DNA of 64,000 bases from Colias croceus (taxonomy: Eukaryota > Arthropoda > Insecta > Lepidoptera > Pieridae), in NCBI RefSeq assembly GCF_905220415.1, contig NC_059554.1:4985001-5049000 (forward strand), written 5' to 3'. Within the stretch, counting starts at the first letter, position 1, and the number at the start of each line of letters is the position of its first letter. Positions 21,133 through 34,404 of the stretch are shown piece by piece. The notes beneath the pieces were generated by a model that saw nothing but the letters and a program-made list of their open reading frames with translations, had not been told where the DNA came from and did not search any database. A program made the position numbers and the translations under genes.

Positions 21133-23021
21133 ATGACAACTATGGACGAAGTCGCGCTCAACGAAGAAGGAAACGCTCTTAGAGCGAAAATTATAACGAT
21201 GACGACTCTCTTTGCTGTTTCTATGATTGTGGGATGTTTGCCGATGTTGATCTCGATGAAGTTCACATGGTTCACCCCGAAAGATGGTTCGAATATGCGA
21301 ACCTCTAATTCCCTTGTGATTGGATTACTGGCTTTCGGTGGTGGTGTTTTGTTTGCAACCACTTTCATGCATTTGTTGCCAGAAGTTGATGAAAACATAC
21401 AATTATTGCAAGGTAAGTTATAGTGCACTGTGCAGTGTGATATAGAATATAGATTATAATATATCGCTTAGAACAATTTGCCGGTGTCATTGATTTGAGT
21501 CGGTGTAGGGACATGCACTATAAACTATAAAAGTTATTGTTATGTGCTGCAGCTAGTCTAGGCCGTAGACTCCTTGATGATTTTTTTTGCTCAGATTATT
21601 TATTAAAAAATATATTATTTTGTAACTAACTAGTTACTTGAAATATAAAATTCACATGATATGAAAATCTACTTCCCATAATAATTATAATAAACAACGT
21701 AAATCGTTACGGATACTAATGATTTTTGGTATAGTGAATTTGTCATGATTTTGGATTAATAACTAAGTAGGATAATATAATAAAAATAAAAAACTGTCTA
21801 CGAGCAGTTGGGATATAATATAAATACTGTCTAAACTGTTCCTAAATTTGCCGCCTACAAAATTAACCGCCATCGGTGTATAGCACTCAGTCAATGCTTG
21901 TTGCTAAATCCGCCGCTGTTAAATAATATTCTAACACTTCCTAACAAACGAGCATTGTTGACATATAGACTACAAATTAACACTCTCTTAATGCGTTAAT
22001 AGCAGGTGTCTGATAACCATCTTATCAGTCCATATTTGTGTCTTTCGCATTGTTCATCAAATGGCCCTGTTTACATCCTGACATATGGCTAGGAGCTGAT
22101 TTAATTAAAACTGGTTTTAAATCTGACCTTAATTCCTTCTTAGGACTGTAGATATAGGCATAGGATCGGAATAACATTGAGCTTTTTATAATTTTCCCAA
22201 AGGTTAAAGGATAGATATTTAAAAAAAGGCTTCCGTGTTTTATTTTTAATATTTATTAAAACAACGATAGTTATGAATAGTTTAAACAGTTTATCATCCT
22301 ATTAATGTACGGCAACTTTTCTATTTCGTTTTTATAAATATTGAATTCCTTTATTAGGTAGGTTTATTACTTATCTTGAATTACATTTTTCAACTTCCTT
22401 TGTTTTCTTGTCATAAAACAAAATTGAAATTTCCGCAATGATACGATAGATAATAATTAATAATCAGATTTTTGTTAAAAAAATGTTGTATACAAATTTT
22501 AACTTATTTTTTATTGCAATGTATCAATATTCAATACCTGTGATCAATATTATTCGAAGGATATAATATTTTGTCTACAGAGTAGGTCTATAGCAAGACG
22601 TAAGCAATAATATTTTTAAGAAGCAGGTTCGCTTTGACATTTAATATTGTACAACTATACCCGTTTCTACCAGTTTTGAATAAACATTACAAAGTGCATT
22701 GCTATAAAGTTAAAAAGAAAAATAATTGAAAGTTTTTAACATTTTGCATTTTGTAAGGGATGTTCATAAAGAAGAACTAGTACAACACTGGTTCTTCTAT
22801 AGTACACATAAGATTTTCTAAAAATAATGGACTATCCAAAATTTCCCTATTAATTATCAACCACTTTTCGACATCATCGACAACTCTCGCTTCATCTAGG
22901 TATACATACATATAATAAATCTGTAGAAGGGTCAATTCTGTACATTGAAAATATTGAAAAAATAAATAGCAGAGGGTGTTACTGGATCGATACCAAACCC
23001 AAATATGTGATTAAAAAAATT

Positions 23022-23066
<45 letters not shown>

Positions 23067-26000
23067 ATGTGAAGGCATCACGTGAAAACTTGCGGTTCGA
23101 TTTCGATGAAACTTGGTATAATCATACCTTATTATCCTGGGCGTAAAATAGGATACTTTTTATCCTGGAAAAATACATAGAAAAAAATTAATCTTAATTT
23201 TTCAGTTTTATCCATAGACGTTGTTCCGTAGAACCGCGAACACACGTTGCGTATTATTATAGGCCTAGCCGTATTTGGGAATTGGGTCCAATAGATATTT
23301 ATAAGATGTTATTGACAGAGGTACTCAAAATGGAGAAATAACCATCCACGCGAAGACCGACATCCGCGCGGACGGAGTCGCGGGCGGAAGCTAGTTTATT
23401 AATAAATCTTGTAGCTAGGTATGGATTTAATTTATTTTAATAAGGACAGTAGATAGGTAATGAACTAGAAGCACGACAATTGGTTACATTCATTCATATT
23501 TTACTAAGTATTTTAGCGATCTGATAATTAATTCATTACCTATTTACGGTTTTTAGGATTTACCTAAGGATTTTATGGTGCAAATTTAGGTTAGAAGGTA
23601 CGTCTAAAAAAATTAAATATATCTGTTGACTTTATATTATAAGCACTATAAGACTCGAATTTTATACTCTGTATATGTAACTAAATACTTACCTACCTTC
23701 GCCTGCAGAAAATATTTAATTTATGCGCGGGTGTGACCAAATAGGTTTGTGGTTTTGACGCATGTTTTACGCTTTCAAATAAAAACGTTAATAATTATGT
23801 GATTTTTCAAGATGTGCACTTACGTAGTGCATTGTTCAATGTGGAGGTAGGAAAACTTTAAAACGCTGTACATAATACCTACATTAGGAATCAACAAAGA
23901 CACAGTAGACACCAATTGAACTAGTAGGTACTTTGTAGTTTAATGAACTGACTGCATATTTGCAATATGTATAAGTTGATTAGCGGACAATAACAGCTTG
24001 TAGGGTACATTATTTTATTTTACTCTTTATGACTGGTGAATTCAACCACCGATTACCTATATGATACTCAGCAGGCTAAAATAAAACAACATAATTATTA
24101 TTACAACATTTTTTAATAATTACATTAGTTAACCACAGATAATATATGTATATTATTTCAAATGTTTCTTATACTTATGTGTATTATATGAAACCTATTA
24201 CAAATAAAAATAGGTAGCAACTATTATGTTAATAATGTTACCTATATGTACATATGAGGATAAATTTACACTTCTTATTTCCAGAGGAGGGCCGGTTACC
24301 CGAAATGCCCATATACCTAGCAGCCCTGATTATGTGCAGCGGGTTCTTCATGATGTACCTCGTTGAAGAGCTCGTTCATGTGTACATAAACAGTCGAGAA
24401 AATAAAAACGCCAACACCAGTTTTACCAGAGTTCTAAGCATACGAAGGAGTAAATCAGAGGAAGATGGCAATACTGAAACGCAAACTATTAAAGAAGTTG
24501 AGGCGGCCCGGAATCATGGTCATAGTCATTTGGCTGTGCAATCAGATGATACTATTGTAGCTGCTTTACGAGGACTTCTAATTGTGCTGGCGCTTTCGAT
24601 TCATGAATTGTTTGAAGGTCTTGCGGTGGGATTGGAGTCTTCTGCGAGAAGCGTATGGTAAGAAGTGTTTGAATGTTTATTTGAATTAACGGTTTTTTCG
24701 GTGAAAACGCCGTATCGTGCTTGCTCCGAAATTAGCCATAAAACTGTTAATTCTACTCCGGACCATCATTAAAGAAGGCAAAAATTTCTTAGTATGTACA
24801 GTTAAAAACTGCATATGGGAATTGGGTATTGGTCCTCGGAGGGAAAATTATACATCCATTGATATAATGACCCATTTCCCGGTCTTAAGTGTTTAAGTTA
24901 AATAACGTACGTGATGTAATATCACCCGTGGGTGGACAACGATTGTAATAAATGTACCTAATTATAAATAGTTGGACTTCTTGAAATATTTGCTGATTTA
25001 GTACATACATTTCGATGATATAAGTGTTGTTTGACAAATCACATGATCGCTAGTCATGTTAATTATTTTTCCAAACAATATTGAAGTGATTTTGTTTAAA
25101 TGTTACTATTTATTTTTGTGAATTAATATTTGAGATTTATGTAAGCTACTGTACCTAAGTGCAAAATGGAAATACTTTTTTCGGTAGTTTTCATGGTTAG
25201 GAAGTGCAAATACGATGAAAAATATTGGACTATTGAGCAATGGACTAAGTATTTACATATCGGTTAATCGGTTAGTCTTTTGTTTTTCAATGTTTGCTTC
25301 TATGAAATTTCTATGTCCTTACTTATATTTTACTCCCGGAGTATGTCACAATCGTCATCTGTAATACAAGAGGATTAATCACTCCTCTTATTATCCCACA
25401 TACTTTAATTAAAAGCTCTCGTAGAGTCGTAGACATCATAGAGATAAGGACATTTGCAGTTGGTAAATACATCTATAATTGACATGTCTGACCAGCAGTC
25501 GCATCTTCTCTTTCACAACATGAAAAAAAAAACTTAAATAACCTAACCACCATTTCACATAATATGTAACCATGTACATATTATATGGAAAAAGTTTACT
25601 GAGGCCTTATGCTTCTCGAGGAACAATCATGATCACATCAATACTAATAATATAAAGCTGAAGAGTTTGTTTGTTTGTTTGTTTGTTTGTTTGAACGCGC
25701 TAATCTCGGGAACTACTGGTCCGATTTGAAAAATTCTTTCGGTGTTAGATAGCTCATTTATCGAGGAAGGCTATAGGCTATATATCATCACGCTACGACC
25801 AACGGGACGGGAGCCACGGGGGTGTAACCGCGCGGAGCAGCTAGTATTATATGTATATTTCTAACTACTTTGAAAATATTGCTGTAAAATAAATATTTTC
25901 TATCGTAAGAACTAGAACAGAACTACCACAGTGCACACTCCACAGTCTTACCTGTATAATTGTATATTGTAACTCTGAATAATCCCTCAGGTACATGTTT

Positions 26001-29000
26001 GGAGCGGTATCAGCACACAAGTACATAATCGCGTTCTGTATCGGTGTGGAGCTATTGGCCGCGGGAACTAAGCGCTGGCTCTCAGTGCTGTACATCTTTA
26101 CTTTCTCTTTTGTATCAGCACTTGGTATTGGGGTTGGGATCTTGCTGGTTGGGGGAGCTGGTGCTGCTGCCGCTGGACTGTATTCCGTTGTGTTACAGGT
26201 GAGATTACGCTGTTTTTAAGCTATTGCATAGCTTCTATCGCGAGCCTTGAGCGCGAGGACCGAATCCAGAAATTGCGTAACGAAAAACCTCACGCTCCCC
26301 ACTCCGACAGGCACGGAGGTGTGGCTTGAAGGCATGCTATTGGCATTACACGTATTATTTTTATTAAATGTAAGTAGTCTATAGATATTTTTGTATTTGA
26401 TAATGAAAACGAATGAAGGATTCGTCCCACCATGGAGCGAATCCCGCGTTAGGATCGATTTTATCTAAGTTTTTTTTTTCAAACTTTACCGTCGTAATCT
26501 AGACGTATCTATTATTATGTGTGTAATACGTAAGTTTAATTATTTGAAATCGAAACCACAGATTAAAAATATAAAATGCATTTTATCCTTTTGCTTTGTA
26601 AGTAGGTATTATGGTATATCGCTTGCAGACGATGTTAATTATGATAAATATAATCATGAATGTTTATATATTATTCTTAATGAATCATTAAATTAGCTCT
26701 TATCAAGCAGCAGATTCTACAAGTGGTGAGATTTAATTTTTGGTTTGACGTGCATTCATTCGTCACTCAGGATTTCTTCTTCCACTGATCAGAGAAAGAT
26801 ATGGATACCTATATGATATATCTATGGATCAAAAATAACTTTGATAATTTTAGTCTAATTATCGTTAGAAAAGTTTATTTTTAGACAATTCTCAAGTAAG
26901 TGTATAAATAAACGTGGGAGATCTACGTAAATATTTAAAATTCCTACCTTTTGACGAATGCGATATTTAGAGTAAAGTAGTAAGTATAATATTGGAAATG
27001 GATTCAATTTTAATGCAAAATGTAGGTTTAGAAAAATATTAAGTTCTAATCAGAAAATAATTATATTTCTACTGAAAAATAAGTTGTTTATTAGTTACGA
27101 CGATTATATAAGTTTATTTAAAAAGTTGCTCCTAATGAAAATCAAGTCTCAAATCTCAATAGGTACACCTATTGGAATTTCGTCCTATTGTTAATGGAGC
27201 AATTATTATTTATCTTCAAAATGCTTCCCTTCAGTTATCGCATTACTGTCATTCTTAAGAGCGATAATAACTAATAAGAAAGTAGATTCCGGTCACACAA
27301 AGAATGATTTATGGGTTTCAGAAAGTCAATTACAATAGGGAGTAGGGACCGATAAAATATTTTTTAAAGTCGGCCCTAATATTTGGAACTATGTAAAGGG
27401 TGTTTCAGAATGTTTTTCTTTTTTTAATATGAAATAGAAATAAGAATATTTAGTTTAAACTAGTTTTAAATAACATCAAATTAAAGGGCAATTCATGAAT
27501 TTTATTTATGAAAAACGATCGTTTGCAAATGCGCCCCATGAGCTTGTTCACACTCGTTTAGTCTAGAGTTAGAATTTTGAATCACTCGCTGGAACATTGC
27601 TCTTGGAATAGCGTTGATTTCTTCAGTGATTCTTTGCTTTAAAGCATTCAAGTTGGGTGGCAATGGGTTGTTAACTTTTCATTTTAGATAGTCCCACAGA
27701 AAAAAATCAGTAGGTGTTAAATCTGGGCTTCTTGGTGGCCAAGAGATGTCTCCTCCTGAATTTCATTGTCCTGCAGAATTCGACTCGTTTAGCAGGATCA
27801 TCGGGCTTCATTTCTCGAACAATAACAATTATAAGGGCGAAAATGCAAATCTTGGGAAACAATGCGATGTACCGTGGATTTATTCAAATTTAAGGACATT
27901 GCGCGCAATCGCAGTGACTGTTGCGCGTCGTCCATAACAGACTGGCGAACGCGGTCGACGTTCATGCTCGTTCTCAATGTTCTTTTGCGCCCCAATGATT
28001 TATCCACATTGTGTTCCCAGTCTCTTCAAACTTACGCACCCAATGCTTGATCAAATTAGCACTTGCCACATTTCGTAATGTTGTTAAATTGAAATGTATC
28101 CTATAAAGACGCCGAACAATAGTGTACGCATCGTTGTTTTTGTAAAACGCTCGCACGCAAAATGCGCGCTGCAATCCCATGTAATTACTCATCACTATTA
28201 AACTACAGAAACCCGCCAAGCGTTTGAGACCTCTCCCCTCTCTCCACTATCAGTGGTTGACACATAAGTCAGTTGAAAAACGAAAAACATTCTGAGACAC
28301 CCTGTACAACCACGAGCATAAATATATTACTATGGACAGATTAGCAAAATTATCTGTCAAGAACGAGTTCAATAATATCTGACTGCCATTATACAGAAAA
28401 AATATCTGACATTAGTAGGCAGCATAATAAAGTGGCATCAAAATTATGTCATGAAAAGTAAAAGCAAATAATTGTGATAACCTCTCACAGCATAAACATA
28501 TCACGTCACCAAGGAGGCAATAATATCGAATATTATTATTATAATTATAAACAATTTTAATATAAACAAGTTTAAATATTGATATACCCTCAAAAAAATT
28601 CCCCGAAACAACAGCTAATACTTGCTTCTAGAATTTAGATAAATAGATACAAAGGATTTCATATTTATATCACCTGACTGCGAAGTGCGAAGGGAGCGTT
28701 ATATATTATGTATAGGTATTTTTCGAGTGTTTGTATGTGTGTATTATGTAGGTACATACATTCTTTGGCACACCCTACAGCGGACAGCCCAAATCGCTGG
28801 ACGAACTTTTTTAGGCATATGAGGTGTTGCAATAATCAGAAATATGGTAGCGTCATATGATAATTATATATAAATTAGCAGTTGGGTTGACTTCAAAATA
28901 AAACTTTTTTTTTTTGCAGGGTCTCGCGTGTGGTACTCTAGTCTACGTAGTGTTCTTCGAGGTGTGGCGACAAGACCGAACAGGGCTTATGCAGTTCTTC

Positions 29001-32000
29001 TGCGCGATATTCGGCTTCGCTATTATGGTCGCGCTTGAAGCTGTGGCGGAATCTTGTAAGTTTTGCTTATAAATATAAACGAGATTTATATATTATATTA
29101 AGAAGATATTATATGTACCTGACAACCTTTATTTGATCAACTGTTGGAGGTGACCTTAATTCTTTGTATGGAAGTAGACACGAAAAGGTTTCATGGATAG
29201 CAGAAAAGGCGACATACCATCACTAATCAAGTGAAATGTTCAAAGCGCTACAGATTAATTCAGATAAAATAGCTATAATAACATTTTTACACGCTTTAGG
29301 TATATTAGCTTCACCTGTATGTTTGTATGTTTGTTTGTAACCGACTTCTTTGGGCGCGATTTTGACCCACTTTAAACGGCCAGATTTCGTTCAAACTTTG
29401 TAGATATATTGAGGACCGATGACAATACACTAATTTGATAAAATTTTCTATTTTTTAGTTCGGTTTTCTATAAAAAGCGTGTTTTTTAGTTTTTTTTAAC
29501 TATTATTATTGTGCTATGAACAGTTGAGGTTGTGGTTATGAGTTATGACGGTGTCGATGTCGCCAAAAATATCACAGTTAAATGTTTAATATTTATAAAT
29601 TAAATTAAAACACAAATATTTTAAAATAAACTAACTATAATTGTGAGTGAAAAAGTGACTTACGCGTGGAACAAATATTGGTCATTAAAAGAAATATTTA
29701 AAAGTAAATATTTTCCAATAATATCGAAAAGAAAAGTGTTCAACTCATGTATTTTGCCATGCCTTACTTACGGGTGCCAAACATGGGCACTAACTCAAAG
29801 ACATCTTTTAAAACTAAGATCATGTCAAAGGGCAATGGAGAGAAGTATGATAGGCGTTACACTTAAACATCGTAAAACAGCGGAAGAAATAAGTTCAATA
29901 ACCAAGGTGGAAAATATAATAAAGAAAATAAGGCAACTAAAATGGCGATGGACGGGACACATGAGTAGGGACAGTAAAACGAAATGGACACAAATATTAA
30001 CAGAATGGCAACCACGTGATGGAAAAAGAAGGAAAGGTAGACAAGTGAAGAGATGGATAGATGATATTAAAAAGATTGGTGGAATAGTATGGACCCGACA
30101 TGCGAACAGTAGGAATGAGTGGAAGCGGCTGGAAGAGGCCTATGTGTCACAAGACACGCTGATCACCAAACCGAAAAATCCCATGTGTTAAATATGTAAT
30201 AATGTTTAAGATAGATTTAGTTTTATATGTATGTTTGTATCAGCAATAAAGGCTTAAATAAATAAACTACTTATAATCTACGACTTATATAGTCGGAATG
30301 TTATCCTTTCGTCATTGCAAATGTATTTATTATGCAGACAGACGATATAACACGTTCATATAAATTATTATAACGTCATTGATCTAATTTTTGAGAAAGA
30401 CAAAGACATTTACTAATAATCTTTTAATAAAAAGAAGCGTAGACGACTGTATGTGTTGTCCGTGTTTCACGCAGAAACTACTGTTCGATCTTTGGTGAAA
30501 CTTTTTTGTTCTATAGCTACATACCTACTAGTAATCGGTAAAATATAGGCTGAGGGTTTTTTTAGCTCCCTTAGCCAACCGCAGCGTACGGTATTTATGT
30601 ACGCGCGATAAGTTAGGTACCTACTTCGTTCCAATACGCAAAATTGCAAGCAAATGCTATCAAAATTTTTCGACAGTTTGCAATCTCGTGAGTTTGATTA
30701 TAATCTAACGGGTTTTCCAATCATACGGAGACATATACCTACCTAATAGAAGTAGGTACAAATATATACCAGGCTATACAGATATTTTTTACCTGTTACC
30801 GTAACCGTTAAACGTGGTAACGTTACTGTGTAACCCGTTAAACGTGGTCCTGTCTTCGGGAAAATTGTCAAACCCCGAACCCGTGAAGTTTTCTCATTTT
30901 CTTAATTTTTTGGCGAATTTTCTTGAGTTTAACTTTCAAAAATTTTCTCCTGACACTAATGAAAACATTAACATAAGAATTATCGGAATCGGTCCAGCCG
31001 TTCACGCGTAATGCTGTGACCAAGGGAAATAGGGATTCATTTTGACCTTAGATTACAAAATAAAGTACAGATGGAGCATGACAACCGCCCGTCGCCCTTG
31101 TCAAAGAAAATACGAAATCAAAAACAAATACGTCGCTGCACCAGTGCTATAGCGCATAAAGTGTCATGCAATACGTCAAAAAGGGTTTGCAATTTTAGTA
31201 AAAAAATGCCGTCTTGTGATAATAAAACGCTGTAAAATTTGTTCCCGAAAACAAAAAAAAAAGATAAAACATCGTTTCACAGGTTTTCTGTAGATTATTT
31301 GGCTGATTTATTTCTTTAATACGAATAATAATTTTACAGATATGAAGGAATACAAAACTTCAACGTATGTTGCCAGTATTTTGAAAATGAATTTGCCATT
31401 TTTATTGGTAAAACGGTAAAATGGTTAAAAGATCTTCAGGGTAATGCTGTTGGATTTTTCGATCGTGAATGTGATTATTTGTACAGTGCACTAAAGGTTC
31501 ATGATAATTATTAGATTATTTTAATAAGCATAATATATTATTTTGTTACTTTTATAAAGCTTAAAAACGTCATAGTCGTTTTCGCTAGCGATTTAATTTA
31601 TGTGAACTCCATGATGGATATGATGAAAATAAAATGTCCCGTATTCTCGACTAAAAACTACCGCTATTCGTATTCATATATTATGAAAAATAAAAAATAA
31701 TATAATTATTATAGTTAATATTGAAACTTTTTTATGTAATTTATTTAATAAAAAATTGAATACAATTATTTTGTCCATATATAACTTTAGTAGGCAGGTA
31801 CTTTATGTAATAAAAGAATTTAAATAAAAATTAAAACTTGACTTCTCATTTATGTATATAGCCTACGTCACTACCGCCACTAACATAATAATTCAGATCA
31901 TTGCAATGAAACCTCACAACTCAAAATCGGTCCAACGGTTTATACTGCAGGGCGTGTCAAAGAAATATTATACATACATCCATGAACTCGAAAAACATAA

Positions 32001-32311
32001 CCCTCTTTTTTCCGTAGTCGGGGAAAAATTTGGGAAATTTTCAATATCTGGCAACATTACACGCACACAGAAGCACCGTGTACGTACAGTGCAGCGGCGA
32101 AATGACAGCACACATAGCTTTATTGAAAATGACGATAAATTATTCGGTTTAAGTTCGGCAACGCTCCATCTGTCTTTTATTTTGTAATCTAAGATTTTGA
32201 CATATAGAAGATTAGTAGGCACTTCAGATTACTTAAGGTTATTTTTCATAACCATAAAGCTTAACCTTTTTTAATTAATGATTTAATTATTCTTTTGTTT
32301 CAGTTGTTTGA
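21133..32311 (+). CDS. ZIP-family (SLC39, ZIP1-3-like) zinc transporter, 5 exons
   Basis: Imports zinc (or iron) into the cytosol across the plasma or an organelle membrane. Exons: 21133-21412, 24285-24657, 25991-26198, 28920-29055, then 32304-32311 with the stop; all junctions are in frame and give about 334 aa. Eight membrane spans are visible. Hallmarks: TTFMHLLPE in span 2; a His loop NHGHSH before span 4; HELFEGLAVGL in span 4; and HKYIIAFCIGVELL in span 5, whose His and Glu line the metal path. ATG 21133 is chosen; 21142 is an alternative. The last exon adds only two to three residues (SFV); reading through the last donor would give CKFCL and stop. AATAAA at 32405 fits the distal end. 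Introns are filled with mobile elements. Confidence 0.88.
21413..24284. other. ZIP intron 1
   Basis: 2.9 kb, AT-rich, with the Helitron-like element at about 22990-23394 and no other feature I can name. Confidence 0.6.
22990..23394 (+). mobile_element. Helitron-like element with (CTGT)n microsatellite
   Basis: Ends gtcgcgggcggaagCTAG|T at 23394. A (CTGT)n run of about 10 units lies at 23026-23066, as expected near the 5' end of this class. The exact start is not clear. Confidence 0.7.
24658..25990. other. ZIP intron 2
   Basis: Contains a GC-richer stretch at 24700-24960 that looks like an interspersed repeat, and the Helitron-like element at 25638-25844. No gene seen. Confidence 0.5.
25638..25844 (+). 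mobile_element. Helitron-like element with (GTTT)n microsatellite
   Basis: Starts A|TCAATACTAATAATATAAA, carries (GTTT)7 at 25668-25694, and ends gcgcggagcagCTAG|T. It is a different subfamily from the GGCGGAAAG-ended copies. Confidence 0.85.
26199..27395. other. ZIP intron 3, first part
   Basis: A GC-rich block at 26225-26345 (gagccttgagcgcgaggacc ... cacggaggtgtggcttg) and a patch at 26415-26460 look like an interspersed repeat. The rest is plain AT-rich sequence. Confidence 0.4.
27396..28304 (-). mobile_element. Internally deleted mariner-like transposon
   Basis: Flanked by TA (27394-27395, 28305-28306). The TIRs are aagggtgtttcagaatgttt and the inverse of cattctgagacaccctg. The minus strand gives pieces of a mariner transposase in order: the helix-turn-helix region (KHWVRKFEETGNT), then RTSMNVDRVRQSV with STVHRIVSQDLHFRPYN. 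Downstream, in another frame and with stops, comes a stretch related to the mariner PRSPDLTPTDFFLWG block. Part of the catalytic core is missing and stops are present, so it is dead. Confidence 0.85.
28305..28530 (+). mobile_element. Truncated arm of the satellite-bearing TIR element
   Basis: TA|caaccacgagcataaat continues colinearly with 16477-16700 and the inverse of 19000-19243 (cagattagcaaaattatctg, gcataataaagtggcatc). It has only one partial satellite unit. The mariner relic ends exactly at its terminal TA. Confidence 0.8.
28531..28919. other. End of ZIP intron 3
   Basis: Contains a stretch at 28670-28860 (ctgactgcgaagtgcgaagg ... acagcggacagcccaaatcg) that looks like an interspersed repeat fragment, then a strong polypyrimidine tract and TTTTTTGCAG acceptor for exon 4. 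Confidence 0.4.
29640..30268 (+). mobile_element. 5'-truncated RTE-like LINE, reverse-transcriptase C-terminus
   Basis: The frame 29643-30191 (182 aa) has the C-terminal block found downstream of reverse transcriptase in this group: LPCLTYGCQTWALT, CQRAMERSMIGV, LKWRWTGHMSR, WQPRDGKRRKGRQVKRWIDD, then W-x-R. The frame is open to its natural stop. A tail with AATAAA and AAATAAATAA ends near 30268. It looks fairly young. Confidence 0.88.
31040..32201. mobile_element. TIR DNA transposon with decayed THAP domain
   Basis: The ends are inverted copies of ttagattacaaaataaa followed by acagatggagc (about 31041-31077 and 32163-32200). Inside on the plus strand are pieces of a THAP zinc finger in order: MPSCDNKT (31207), TSFHRFSVDYLADL (about 31271) and NFNVCCQYFENEF (about 31355). 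Stops separate them. A P-element-like origin is inferred from the THAP plus TIR combination. The ends differ from those of the element at 8205-9730. Confidence 0.6.
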
Positions 32312-32411
32312 CAGTGTGAACAAGTGTGAAAAAGGTGTAGGAGATGGACGGTGTATGGTTTAAGTTAGCATAAGTTTTGTTACTGTTATAATTTAAGAAA
32401 TACCAATAAAT

Positions 32412-32719
32412 ATTTATAAAAAACATTTTTGTTTTATTTGAAAATAAAAGTCCTGTTGCGCCACTCCATCAAGCCCTTACATTACGTAGGTATACATGTA
32501 CACAGCTTCTAATAGGTAATGTTGAAAATTAGTAGTTTAATTAAATAGAAATAGAGTTTGTAATTGCCAATAGAGATGATAAAAATCAGCAATCTATATA
32601 ATATAGATATGAATATGGATAAATAATTGTAACGCAGCAAACGCAGCAAGTACATAATATAGGCAATAAATCTATTTTTCTGATAGCAGCAATATACTTT
32701 TCTGTATCAATGTCTCGAT
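32412..32719. other. Downstream of ZIP gene, nothing seen
   Basis: AT-rich sequence after the AATAAA at 32405; no feature recognised. Confidence 0.4.
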
Positions 32720-33014
32720 TTATAGTTTTTTTAACGCTGCGATAGGGGAGCGCTTGGCCACGATCTCGCCTGATGGTAAACTGAGATTTGGCCTAATATG
32801 GAGCGTCCCTAGAATGTACCTGTTCACTCTCCTCTTGAAAACCCCCATATTATACTCATCGGGGAACACAGCGGTTCGAATAAAGAATGACGATCTGAAC
32901 CGCTTAGTCCGGGTACATGGAACGTCAACCATGTGGCGATGCCTAGAATCTGTGCGCCTCGACGAACTATGGAACAACGGGGATGGCGGAATTAGGTCGT
33001 GCAGTTCCATATAG
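32720..33014 (-). mobile_element. LINE reverse-transcriptase C-terminal fragment
   Basis: The minus frame gives LFHSSSRRTDSRHRHMVDV, then FRSSFF, AVFPDEYNMGVFKRRVNRY, followed by a tail. This is the C-terminal end common in lepidopteran LINE proteins. It lacks the LWNELP part, so it is internally deleted. Its 3' part (gagcgcttggccacgatctc) recurs in degenerate form at about 52990-53030. Confidence 0.7.
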
Positions 33015-34404
33015 TCATAATAATATACAATTCCAAAAGAACGGTTTTCCTTAAAATGCCCATATCCTACTATTATACTATTTACTGCCCATAATCATTG
33101 CGATTACTATCTAAATATCTCCTATACATATATTATCATGTATAACACATTCTGAAGTGTTAGTGATTTGAGAAAGCCGCTATTATGTATAATATTGTCA
33201 ATATATCAGAGATAAGGCTAATTTATAGGCTTTCATATATATCAATGTATTGTATTTGTATCATAAAAGGGATTATACTCCTAAGTACCTAGTAAATCCA
33301 TTGATAACTTACATAAGTCTATGATCGACACAAATCGCCAAAGAAAGAATGCCAAGGCTTAGGATTATAAGATGACAATGCTTAAAATAATAACCATATA
33401 AAACTTAATGATACGCAAGAGAATGAAAGTTATAAGGAAATTCCCGTAGTGCATTTTTTTATTATAAATAAGAAAAATATGTGTAACCTTACTAAGAAAA
33501 AATATCTTTCAATTGTTTAGACATATAAGCGTACACAATTGAATAAATTTTGGTCAAATTTTAAATGGGGACTTTGAGTTGAAAAGTTATACCCATAGAT
33601 ATCATCTAGGTAACTAAGTATATGGGCAACTTTTTGTGAAACTAAAATATATACAAACATCTAACTAGACTTCATAAATAAGAGCTTTTGAATCTTCAAT
33701 ATAGTTAGGTACACAATTAAATGATTTACCACCGCTTTGGAAAACAATTTCTAAAGAGAAGAGCGGGCAGGAAAAGAATAACAAGAATTTAACAAATTTT
33801 AAATTAAGCATTAGTACTTAAACGACAGCCTGATTCGAACTTTTTGTGTTGTCATTTTCCGTCACATCCTATGGCTGTAAGTAGGTAGGCGAACCACGCC
33901 ACGTCTCAAAAATTATAAATCTGTATGCAACCCGCGAGTCTGGGAAGAGTGAAGACCCACGAGTGTAAATAATAACGTTTTTTTCTTACGTATCGTAATT
34001 ATCGTATACACAAAGTCGGCGTATATTTGATTCAGTTCTAGTACCTGTGCTATCAGTTAGATCTTACAATGTTAGCCATAACGTGAATGTATATTGTAAC
34101 TTTTGTAAGGTTTTGATTAAGTAGGTACTAGGTACATTACTCCTGGTTACTTTACATTACTTGTAAAATACGTATTATTTTCAGTTAATAAGGTAGGTAT
34201 GTAAAAGCGGTACTTTCAATATATATCTTTTATAACAATAAAACATCAAGCAGCTAGCTAATAATAATGACCAATTAGCTTGACTCGCGAGAAAAAAGTG
34301 TGTGTCAGTCCTGAAAATTCAGTTAGCTTTCTCTATACAATTGTCGTGATCGGTTCAATACTTCTGAAATGTACAAAGCTAGAAATTTTAAATTTATAAT
34401 ATTA
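33015..34404. other. Intergenic, no gene seen
   Basis: AT-rich. A moderately GC-rich patch at 33750-33960 may be an old repeat. No splice-consistent coding segment was found. Confidence 0.35.

Larger units (their letters stand above)
29056..32303. other. ZIP intron 4
   Basis: Holds the RTE-like LINE end at 29640-30268, a Helitron-like remnant around 30880-31035 and the THAP/TIR element at 31040-32201. The stretch 29290-29480 (ttgtaaccgacttctttggg ...) looks repeat-derived. No host exon is seen besides the terminal one at 32304. Confidence 0.5.
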
